Shown here one piece after another: positions 12,101 to 24,100 of a stretch of DNA of 64,000 nt (its first letter is position 1; each line of letters starts with the position of its first letter). The stretch lies in contig NW_019091440.1 of NCBI RefSeq assembly GCF_001949145.1, forward strand, positions 108,643 through 172,642, read 5' to 3'. Origin of the DNA: Acanthaster planci (lineage: Eukaryota; Echinodermata; Asteroidea; Valvatida; Acanthasteridae). The notes under the pieces were generated by a model, which saw only the letters and a list, made by a program, of their open reading frames with translations, had not been told where the DNA came from and ran no database searches. Made by a program: the position numbers and the translations under genes.

Positions 12101-15100
12101 CTCGGGCGACCAGTGGGACTGGCTCCGGACCAAAGGGGGCACGCCGAGCTTGTACACGGGTCCGAGCACAGACCACACCACCAACTCGGACAGTGGTGAG
12201 TTGCTGTGGCAGCATTTCTCAAGCCTTCTTGTTTTTCAAATGCATATCAAGCCCAATTTCCATATCGACAAGAAGAGACACAGAGAATTGCTGGAGAGTC
12301 GCTGACAATATGCAGTGATGTAAAACACTTGATCGTGACAAGCTAACACAACCGTCAGTGGAGACAATTGGGAAAGTTGGATCGGGTTCAACTTTACCGA
12401 CTGTGTTCAGTCACCAGAGAAAGCCTGTACAAACACACCGGCATGGTGGGCATGCAGTGATGTCTCTCTTGTCGTGTACCCCTCCTTCTTGCCATTTTCT
12501 CCTCATTCAACGGTCTGCAGGCCAATTTGTGAATAAAATAGCTGACCACAAATAAAATACATCAAACTGGAGTATCAGTTTGGCTTCAAGAGGCAGCATT
12601 AATTGCCACCGAAAACAAGGTATTTTATGCAAACATTTTCCGAAATTGGGATGCCGTTGTGTTAAAATTTTTTGATGAAATGATGTGATGCAGCATCCCT
12701 TTGCAACGGTTTGTGTCTTGACGTCATGGCTGTCATCAGTTTTCATTGGAATTTTGTTCAGGTTCTCTCATTTGTTATCTTTTTTAACAGGCTTCTACAT
12801 CTACTTCGAGACGTCCCTCTCGGGAATGAAGAAGAACGACAAGGCGGTCCTGCGGAGCCAACACCTGGCCATCACCGGCGGCTCCTGCCTCTCCCTCTGG
12901 TATCACATGTACGGCAAAGGTACGTTGGCAGACCAATGCCTCGTTTTGTCGTGACTGTCCTGCAAATGAAACGATTAGTCTGATCCTACACAGAGGAGCT
13001 CTAAAATCTCTGGGCAAATTCGCTTTTGTATCCGGCCTCAATCTAAACAGCCGGGAATGGAGTCTGCCCGCTCTTATCGTTGCAATGCAGTTTTTCTATT
13101 GCTTGTAGCCCTCAATGTATTCCTTCCTGATCTCTTGTGGTTGTTTCGACATCAGTTTTGTGAAAACCAGACCCATAATTCTCACAAAGTGTCAACGTTC
13201 TCTCAAGGCAGTCAGGTTAATATATTAACTCTCATTCTGTGCTCAACGTATGGAATGACACGTCTACGAGAGAGCATTAAATGACTCTAACACCAAATCC
13301 CTTGATAATTAAATTGAATTGACACTTGAGACATGGGCATCTTCACATGCAGGCCAGGACTCAAAGAGATTGGCCATGAAACTTCTAGGGTGAACATTTC
13401 TTAGTTTTGATGTTCTTAACCACACTCACTTTTCCATTGGGCAAAATGATCAAGAAAATGAACTTAGATGGCCTGGATTCCCTCACTAACTTTTCAGGCA
13501 TCGGAACCCTGACCGTGTACACAGAGGACAACAAGAACGCCAAGATCAAGCAGTGGTCGCTGAGCGGGGACCAAGGTAACATCTGGCTGAAGAAGCAGAT
13601 CCAGCTGACCAGCACTGTGGAGTACCAGGTAGGCAGGATACCAGTGATAAAAACCACCATGCTTTAGCAAGCCTCCAAGCAATACTTGCCTAGTATAACT
13701 GTCAAGTTTCACAGGATTTTCAACTGAATGATGCATTAAAACCAAGAGCTCAGTTTGCTTATTCTAATGCAAAATAAACCAACGCGTACTTCAGTTTTTG
13801 GACCCAATGACATTTGTGATTCGTTCTGTAAAATGGATTCACATGTTGCCAGAACCACTTTTGAGTTGAAGGCCTCTGAAAGTATCTTGCATAGTGTTTC
13901 AGCAATAGGAGTCCTCAACATTTTGACATCTACACAACGTCCATTTTCATTGTACCAAACTGAGTGACACATCGAAAGAAAGAGCTCAAATTCCTCGATC
14001 TAAGACAATTGCCGCACCCCCAAGATTGACACGAGTGTCTGTTATTGCCACTAGCTCAGACCCAGTCTGACCCGCAGAACTGTTTTATTGGTTTTTTGAC
14101 AGGTGTTGATCGAGGCCACGTATGTGAATGACTGGCGAGGGGACATAGCCCTGGATGACCTTGATCTAGAGCCCACGCCGTGCGTCTTCCTTCCCACGCC
14201 AGCACCTACGACACCTGGACCTCCCACTCACCGTAACTAAGCCCAGATTCCTTAAATCAATGCTTGATTGATTTGCTGATTGCAAAGTCCTAAAAGTTGT
14301 ATTAAGGCTAACACGTCAAACAGAGTTTTACCGGAACCGAATTTCACGGCTGAATTCTCATTGTACGCTCCAAGTGCTACCATTAATCGCTCTGCCACGT
14401 CTGCAGAAGAAGAATTTTTCTTGTCACCCCGATTTCCTCCATTGTTTCATTGTCTACCTCTCCCTCCTCAAGAACCCTCTCATCCCCTTCCAACCCCCCT
14501 CCACCCACTGGGTTTCTCAATTATACCTCCTCCATACATCCTCCATACCAACCCACTGTGTTCATTATTGCACCCTGTGCACCCACCCATTGCCCTTCAC
14601 ACGACCTGAATGGGTTCCTTAGTTATAAAGCTACTCATCCCCCCATACCATGTACCCCTCCTGGGTTCCTTGATTGCCCCATGTACACCCACTCATACCA
14701 CTCCACGCCACTCTAGTAGGTTCTATTGATTGTACCACCCATTCGTCCCTCTCATTACCACACCAGGGCTCCTTGATCACTTGTACCTTGTGATCCCCCA
14801 TTATGCCACCCCACTGGCTGTGTGTTACCATCCGGTCCTCCTTTTCCCCACAGAGCCCAGCCAGTATGATTGTGACTTTGAGTCGGGCTGGTGCGTGTGG
14901 CAGCACGCCACCACAGGAACCTTCAAGTGGAGCAGACAGCAGGGGAGTACCTGGTCCGTCGACACCGGGCCAGAGTATGATCACACTACCGGCACCTCTC
15001 AAGGTACGCACCTCCCTCTCCATAGATCCGAAAATTGTGGCCATGTCCAACTTTGGTTTTAAGCTCACACTAGGTCCCTCAACCCTGTGATACAAACTTA

Positions 15101-18100
15101 GGAGGGAGGGTCCTTTTATTTTATGGTATTATAGAAAAGACATCCAAATTGTTCCCAAGTCCAAAAAATACTGATTCTGAGAGGGGAGGCTCTTTGTGTA
15201 GAAGGGCATGAATGCCACTTTGAAGCCACAGGGGTGGGTCTCAGGGACGGTCTTTTGTCTGGCCTTGTGAATTCTTTTGTGAGTGGTCTTGCGACTGGCC
15301 TTGTGACGGTCTAGACTTGTGTTTGGTCTTCTGAATGGTCTTGTCCTTTTCCCTCCACGCAGGCTACTACGTCTACATCGAGGCATCCGGCCAGACACCA
15401 GGCGCCAAGGCCCACATGACCTCCCCTGATATGACCTCGGCCACCCTTGGCAAGTGCGTGCGCTTCTGGTACCACATGTTTGGCCCCAACATTGACACGC
15501 TCAATGTGCTGCGGCGGGAGAATGGCAAGGACACAGTGGAGTGGACGCGGAAGGGAGATCAGGGCCCAAAATGGACGCAGGGCCAGGTATTCATTGACGG
15601 CAGCTTCGCGGTGAGTAATACTCCACTGGTACGACGTTGGGTACCAGATTTGGGCGTGATGTCATAAAATTGAGTACCGAACATTTGTCAGTAAGCAGCT
15701 ATAGTCATTCTAAATGTAAAGCAGTTATATTTGAAATAATGTTTACCTCAACAGGGAGTACCTTCATAAGACTTTGAATTTGGTTTGAAGTGATTCAGTT
15801 GGGCAATTTTTTTCATTGAGAACATTATTCACCGTGACTGACAGTCAATGAAAATACACCAGTTTGAAATGTTTAAGATTGTGGTCCATTGGTTTTTCCC
15901 AGTGGTATACTGCAGTAGCATAACTTGACCAACAAAAAGGGAAACTGTAATCTCCTGCAAGAATTGTTAAGTGCCCAGTGTCTGGTCAATCCCCTCCCCA
16001 TAACAACTCATCTTCAAAGCCGGAGAGGGGGTACTTTTTAAAGTTCCAAATGTTAATATAATTTATTGGTTCAAAAATAAATTGTCTAGTTTGTCATTAA
16101 AGGACTTAGTTGTTCTGAATATGCCATCATGTTGCCCATTTTTCTATTTACTGCTAATGGGTCATCAGGGAGACATTCCCGTAAGAATGTGCACAAAATT
16201 TTTCCAACTTAAATGTCCCATAATTCAATATTCCCTAATCTGATCTGAACCAAACTTTGTATGTTTTCATATTAGGCCCTAAACTACCATCTCTCAAAAT
16301 ATGGACAATAAATTCGGCCTCCTTCTGGTAGTTTGAAAATAGGGAGACACTGAAATGTCTCCCTAAAAGCCAATGTCTCTCTAATGCTGAAAAATTTACC
16401 ACAAAATATCTTCCAAATGACCTATTTGTAACAATTTGGGTCTTACTTAATTTTTACTTTTGTATTTTGTCAAAAGTCATACGTTTATCTAACTTTATAA
16501 TTCAACAAATATACATCACAGAATGGAAATAAATTTTCAATTTAAAAAAGGAAAGAATGGTTTGTCCTCCAAGTGCCAATTTTTGACAAAGTAAATGTCA
16601 ACCACAAAGCACAGCTCTAGAAATATTAATTCTAAAAAGGAATTAAAAGTCTAGGAATCCAAAGTGAGACGATCATTGAACGCCTTCACTTTTCCTTCCT
16701 AACACCTTTTCCAATTTTGTTTCCTCACTTATAACTGAACAACACCTCGCTTGGTTTTCCAAACTCTCATCCTGTCCAGGTCATATTTGAAGGTGTGCGT
16801 GGCAGTTCTTACAAGGGCGACATTGCCCTGGATGACATCGAAGTTTTGAACGGCAAATGCCCTCTCATGAGTAAGACGTTTCCCATGACACCACTTTGAT
16901 AGGGCTGCTAGAAAAAAGGAAAACCCTGTGCACCGGTATTCACAAATGCATTTCAGCTAGAATTAGAAAGTATAAACCAGTGTTGAAGTCGAGACCATTA
17001 TAAGGTTCAACAAGACAAGGGCTGAGTCAATTCGACTAATTCACTTTTCAAATATTTGACCTTCAAATCAATTGAATATCCAAATATTCGGTCTTAACGA
17101 TCAGCAGATTGGTGATGATTCAACCATGTATACAAAATCAGTTGCAAATAATGCACACAATTGTACATTATAATCACGAAAATAATATTCACACGGCTAG
17201 AAGTATCTCCAGTCGTGATTTAGCAAGATTTTAGAGCCAAACAATACTTCTTGCCCTGTTGAAAATTTCTATTTTAAATCTTTTAACGATTAATTTACTT
17301 TTTGAGTCAATGTAAGATTTCTGTCACTTTTCACTTGAATCTGCTTGAAACAAGCCTCCTTAACCCAAGTTTTCTCATTCAAAATTAAAGAAAATGCCCC
17401 CCCCTTCATGAATTTTGCACTTCAGTATTCAAATTCAGAAAACAATATTTGAATATTGGATAATCAATCAAATAGTTGGATAGTCTTTACAGCCCTAAAC
17501 AAGACCACCAATATGAATCCAAGTCACAAAGTACTCAGATAAAATGCAACAAAAGCATTCCTTCCTGACTTTTCACCCTACTCTTGTGTCTGGCTTTGTG
17601 TCTGGTCTTAGAGTGGACTTGACCGCAACACTGGCAGAAGCCGTTGCCAGCACCTACCCTGATTGAATTTACAAATAATTATTTGTAAACCTTTGTAAGG
17701 GTGCATTTGCATAAGGAAAATATGCAATTTACCTTGTCATCACCTGAACCTCGTTATAATAAGATTTCAAGTGATTTAGGGCTTCAAAGCTCGGTCTTTA
17801 CAGTGAGACATTGCTACTTTTATGGACCTCTACTTTCTTTAGCATTTTTTTCTTCTCCGAAGGCGTCTATAGTTCTTTTCCTTTTATCGTTTTCTATCCA
17901 TGTTGCTTTTAATCAAAGATAGATTAAATATGATTAATTTGTTTCATCATGTAACCAGGTTTATTCATCGTCTTTCAAATTATCCTGTGGTAGTTTTAAT
18001 GAGAGCTCTGGAGAATTGCATTTTGGGCTTCGTTGCAAAGGTGCATTCGTATCGGTTTCAATCCCTAAATGCCATTTTTTGATGCACAATTTGGGTCATT

Positions 18101-21100
18101 CATTATGCCCGTGGCAGGCCGCTTTGTAACTTCATCTAAAATGTTTTCCTATTTCCTCTTTTCCAACTACAGTGACTTGCGACTTTGAGCACGGTGATTG
18201 CGGCTTTGCCCAGGACAAGACAGACAACTTCGACTGGACGATGGGAACCGGTGCAACGACAACCCCCAATACGGGACCGCCCTACGACCACACCTACCAG
18301 AGTGCACAAGGTAAGCAGAATATGATTGGGAGGATCTAGATTTCACAGAGCCATTACGCGCCGAAATTTGCTAAGTGAAGAAATTATTTGCTAATAGGAA
18401 AAATGAACTACTTGTCAAAATTAGACACACAGTGTAGTGTAGTGGGGACTGCTTCTGGGTGATATTTGGTCAAAACATTGCTGAGCAGAAGGAAGCCTGC
18501 ATTGCAACACTGGCTTACCAGTCAAAATGTTACTTCCAGTATATGCAACTCATGGCTGGTTCCCCAGCTTCTAAACCTCATGTAGCAAGTTCACTAAGCA
18601 GTAATTTGGCAGCCCCTGCACAATGCGAATGACAGGCATGTGAATTCTGAAAGTTTGATATCGTTAAAAATAATAACAAAATATCTCTTATACTAAAGAC
18701 TGATCTGAATTGAGAAGATTTTGCTGCTTTGGCAGAGCACTTTTGTGCAGGTCGTGCACACACATGAAATACCTCTTTGACCAATAGGGTGTTGAAGTTT
18801 TTCAAAATGTGTGCAGGTGCCACATTTTTTAACGCATGTGCCATTTTCATAAAAATAGCATTTCCATGATTTGCACTCTCACTGTATTATTTCTGATTAT
18901 AAAGATGAACAAAGAAATTGACTGGAACAGGATCTGAACCTGCTACCTCCGGAACACCGTACCTGTGCTCTACCAACTGAGCTATCCAGCCCCACGTTGG
19001 TGGCTCTTCCCATTTGTCAACATCTCTGTTCGGGGGGCACTATTAAGAGTATTGTTTCTGATTAGTCAGCTAAACTAATTGAAATTCATCTTCAGATTTT
19101 TAGTTGATACGGAAAGGTAGTTAGCAGTTACGGTAAATTTGTGTTGTGTTGATTTGTTGTGACGTCTCCTTTGATTGCGCAAAAGGACACTACATGTACA
19201 TCGACGTATCGGGCAAGAGCAACGGTGACATGGCCCGCATCCGCTCGCCCGAGTACCCGGCGACCTTCGGGACGTGCATGAAGTTCTGGTACTACATGGT
19301 GGGCGTGGACGTCAACGCCCTGAAGGTGTACGTGGAGGTCAAGGGCAACAAGGGCTCGCCCGTCTGGGACCGCTACTACAACGCCTTCGCCTATTGGATG
19401 GTGGCCGAGGTGTCCATCCAGTCAGCTTACCCGTACAGAGTATGATACAACTGGTTACTTATTTATGGGGGATTTGATGTTGACGCATTGAAATGAAAGA
19501 TCTATAAACATGTACGAGACCATTGGGAGATCATTTACAAGACCAGACACATGACTACTCACAAGATCAGTTACAAGACCAGTCACAAGATCAGTTACAA
19601 GACCAGTCACAAGATCAGAAGTGGACCAGTCATAAGGCCAGACACACTACAGAAAACTGTGCACAAGACCAGACACAAGACCAATCATAAGACCAGTCAC
19701 AAGTAACAGAGTAAACAGTGACCTAAGAAATGCTTCCATTGCCGTTTATTTGAGTAGCCTGTGACCTGGATTGAGACTGGAGGTATTGTAGTGGTCTTTT
19801 AATGGTTTTTATTGGGTTGTGTATTGGCCCTAAGGGAGTGCAACTGAAACATTGATTTCAAAATATATCTTCAAATTTTCCTTTAGTCAAAATATTTCAA
19901 ACTTACATTGGTGAAAGTTGCCCTCAAGTTGTACTTCTTTTAAAAGTAAAAATTCACATCCAAGTTTTTTCTATCTTCAGATTCTCTTTGAGGGCCTGGC
20001 CGGCTCGGGACCCAAAGGCGACATCGCCATCGATGACATCGACCTGACGGGCACCACCTGCTCGCGGCCCGGCAGCTGTGACTTCGAGAACGACTTCTGC
20101 CTCTACATGAACATCCCCGGCGACGACATGGATTGGCTGCGCAACAAGGGCAGCACGGACAGCTACAACACAGGGCCCTCCATCGACCACACCCTGGGCA
20201 CGTCCTTCGGCTACTACGTCTACATCGAGACCTCATCGCCCTCCATCAAGGACGACTTTGCCTACCTGATGTCGGAGACGCTGCCACGCCAGGACATGTG
20301 CCTCAGCTTCTGGTATCACATGAAGGGAAACCACATAGGTAGGAAGAGACACCAACCTGCATCCAGCACTTTGCCAGCTTCTCAAACTGCAGCAATTCAA
20401 AATAAGCCTTTTGCGAGTTAAATTTGGATGAAATCTGGCACATGCACACTTAGACCTTTAAATTCACATGAACATAATAATTTGAACTCTCCATACCGAA
20501 GGCACCGTTGCTGTACTGCACCTCGTGATTCGAATCAGGCTTTTGCTTAGTCACAGGAGACGCCTTGCACCAAGACACTGTTTTCATTGAATAAGAAGAG
20601 CACCAAGGAGCCAGTCCATTCCAGAGATGGCAGTTGCTATGCAGAATCAAAATCATGAGGTGCAGCAACAGTGTCTTTAGTCTAGGGAATTCAACTGATA
20701 ATAGTCTTGTGCAATCAGAAAACTCAGTGGACCAGATTTATGCAAATTTAACTCGCTAAAGGCTTATTCAGTGCACCCCAAACATTTGTCCTCAGAAGGT
20801 CCGTATCAGGATCAACATCAGAACTGTGGGACACTAGCTACAGCACTTTAAAGTTGGTGGTATCCAGCCAGCGGCATAGCCAGGGTTCTCACTGTGGGGG
20901 AAGGGGGGTTCAAGTTGGTTCAAGTCTTAACATTTTCTTAGTGATGCTGTTATTTTCTTTGTTCACATTTCCAGTGGAGGGGGGCAATAATTTGTCGGGG
21001 GGGGGGGTGTTTTCCTTCCCCAGCCCCCTCAGCTTTGTTGTTGCATCCATTTGCAAATAGTTTCAACCTTTACAAGGCTGTGCACCCTTCTGTTGATTTT

Positions 21101-24100
21101 AGCCCTCCAACGAAAGTTAAGCAGTTGCAGCATCTTGTCTATTGTATTGTTGATAATATCCACCCCAGAGGTGACTCCGAGCCATGGGTCACTTGAACTG
21201 AGTCTGAGGACGTGACTCGCGTTCGAGTTTAAAAATTTGACATTGCGAGTTTGGTTCGAGTCACGTTGCCTCATGGGTCCAATCTCCATTCATAACGTAT
21301 GCTGTGGATCAACCAACTGGTCATCCCTCAAACCCCCTTGTAAAAGTCTCTCTTCTCGGCTTCTTTGTCCAGGTACCTTGAATGTCTGGCAGCAGACCAA
21401 CATCCTGCATCCCCTCTTCTGGACTAAACTCTGGAGCGAGGACAAGGAGCAAGGGGACGTCTGGCTCCACACCCTGGTGGACGCACCCAAGCCCAGCACC
21501 GTCTATGAGGTCAGCACGACAGACACTGTTGCACAAGCCCATGTAAACTTTTGTACACATTCTGACGAAATTTTTCTGTGCATACCCTGCTCTGTGCATG
21601 GGGATCAGCACCCCCTACACTGTGCTCCAACGCTTAGGCATCTGAGCCCAGGTCTTTGTTGATGAGGAGAAGATTTTGATTGTCAGGGAAACTTTGCCCC
21701 AGCATTTTGATATTAAATTTGGAAATCAACAATCATACTGGACAATCTCATTTCCTTGATCCATCCTTACAGTGACCAGAGTTAGAGATCAGTGCTGTAG
21801 CCTAGTCCCTACAAATCCATCACAAGTCACCCAGTCAATAAGCAAAAGTCACAAGCTATCCCACTGTAACAAAAGCATTTGTCGCTGTTCACCCCATTAT
21901 TGTGGCAAGTCTTATAAGGGGACTTGTGACTAGACTTGTGAAAGGACTTTGATGGACTTGACTGCAACACTGGTAGAGATTTCATCCCATTTGCCATCTG
22001 ATTGTTGTTCATCCGGATACAGAATAGTCGCCATTTTAAACCATGTCCAATCAAACCCCCCTGTTCCACAGATCGTCTTCCAAGGGATCAAGGGCTCCAG
22101 TTACCAAGGCGACATCGCCATCGACGACATCCAGATGTACAAGGGGCTGTGCACGCCCCCCACTCCAGCCCCGCCCTGCCAGTTCAACTGCAAGAATGGA
22201 AAGTGCCTGACGGACAAGACACAGATTTGCAACTTTGTGGATGACTGCGGTGACAAGTCAGAGGAGGCCAACTGTGGTAATTATTTCTTTGTTAAATTTA
22301 TTTGAAGATTTCCATTCACTATTAGCTGAAACATGGTTATGCTTTGGAGTAGCGTGATNNNNNNNNNNNNNNNNNNNNNNNNNNNNNNNNNNNNNNNNNN
22401 NNNNNNNNNNNNNNNNNNNNNNNNNNNNNNNNNNNNNNNNNNNNNNNNNNNNNNNNNNNNNNNNNNNNNNNNNNNNNNNNNNNNNNNNNNNNNNNNNNNN
22501 NNNNNNNNNNNNNNNNNNNNNNNNNNNNNNNNNNNNNNNNNNNNNNNNNNNNNNNNNNNNNNNNNNNNNNNNNNNNNNNNNNNNNNNNNNNNNNNNNNNN
22601 NNNNNNNNNNNNNNNNNNNNNNNNNNNNNNNNNNNNNNNNNNNNNNNNNNNNNNNNNNNNNNNNNNNNNNNNNNNNNNNNNNNNNNNNNNNNNNNNNNNN
22701 NNNNNNNNNNNNNNNNNNNNNNNNNNNNNNNNNNNNNNNNNNNNNNNNNNNNNNNNNNNNNNNNNNNNNNNNNNNNNNNNNNNNNNNNNNNNNNNNNNNN
22801 NNNNNNNNNNNNNNNNNNNNNNNNNNNNNNNNNNNNNNNNNNNNNNNNNNNNNNNNNNNNNNNNNNNNNNNNNNNNNNNNNNNNNNNNNNNNNNNNNNNN
22901 NNNNNNNNNNNNNNNNNNNNNNNNNNNNNNNNNNNNNNNNNNNNNNNNNNNNNNNNNNNNNNNNNNNNNNNNNNNNAACACTGGCTCCCCCCCCCCTCAG
23001 AGACCACACCCACCATTAATCCTGCACCCTCAGAAGACCACACCATCAGCATTGCTGTAGGTAATTAACACTAGCTCAGCCTCTCGGAGACCACTCCTTT
23101 AAACAAGCTGTGATGCTGCCCAGAGACCACACCTTCACATAAAATGCTGCAGATGGAAATGATAGCCCGTCCCAAAGACCGCGCCTTCATCAATGCTCGC
23201 AGTATGGTAGCTGTAGTAGATAATTAAAATATTTCTTGTGAAGACTTGTGGAGCACTTTTACCGTACCTGTCATGACGTGGGACATTTTTGAAGACTCAT
23301 GCAGTACTTGTGAAGTACATGTACATGTACCTGTGAAGAAATATTAAATAGTTGTGAAGTACTTGTGAAGACCTGTGAAGTACGCTTGAGGACTTGCCAA
23401 GTACCTGTGGGGACTTGTGGAATACTTAAGATGTATGGAGTGCTTTTAAAGTACTTGACTTGACTACTACACTTCCCTGCATGTTATCTGGTGCATGTAA
23501 TCATTCTCGTTTCTCTTCCTCAAGGTCACTACATGTTTGTGAATGCCAACTCGGGCTCCAGCTTCAGCCAGGCCACCCTGGAGTCTCCCACGCTCTACGA
23601 CGCCTCCTCCACCTGCCTGCTGACTTTCTGGTATCACATGTATGGCCAAGGTATGTTGACAAGTCGAGGCACAAGGACCTTTACCCGAGTGAGCCCTCAA
23701 TTTGCGTCCAAAAAACAAGTTCAAAATCTCATATTCTGATCCAAAAGTGTAGACCTTCCCACAGCTTGTCAAGGGTTGGCTCAAGGGGTGACCTTAGAAT
23801 GAATGTGTGACAAACTGTGGACCCATCGGTTTGATATCTCTTTACTCCTTGGGGTAGCTGGCAGAGTGGGCTAGAGTTGTTGTAATCAAGACCTCTTAAG
23901 GCCATCATGAGACCCTAAAAGACCGATGCCTTAGAGCATCCAGTTGGAAGCCATTTTTAGTGAACTGCAGAAAGGTCTTGTGACTGGTCATGTGAATGGC
24001 TTTGTGACTGGTCTTGTATCCTTTTTTATGACTGGTCTTCTGTCTTGTCTTGTCTTGTCTTGTCTTGTCTTGTCTTGTCTTGTCTTGTCTTGTGTTTGGT

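Noticed and set aside
14280-14850. Pro/Ser/His-rich open frames as an extra mucin-like exon
   Set aside because: They are low-complexity tandem repeats with no splice sites of the right phase, and MAM5 and MAM6 already join directly in phase 1.
19940-20236. Antisense 98-codon frame rich in Arg, Cys and Ser
   Set aside because: It is the shadow of the GC-rich fused MAM7/MAM8 exon on the other strand.
22258-23052. Long open frames on both strands through 22258-23052
   Set aside because: They are made almost entirely of N from the assembly gap.
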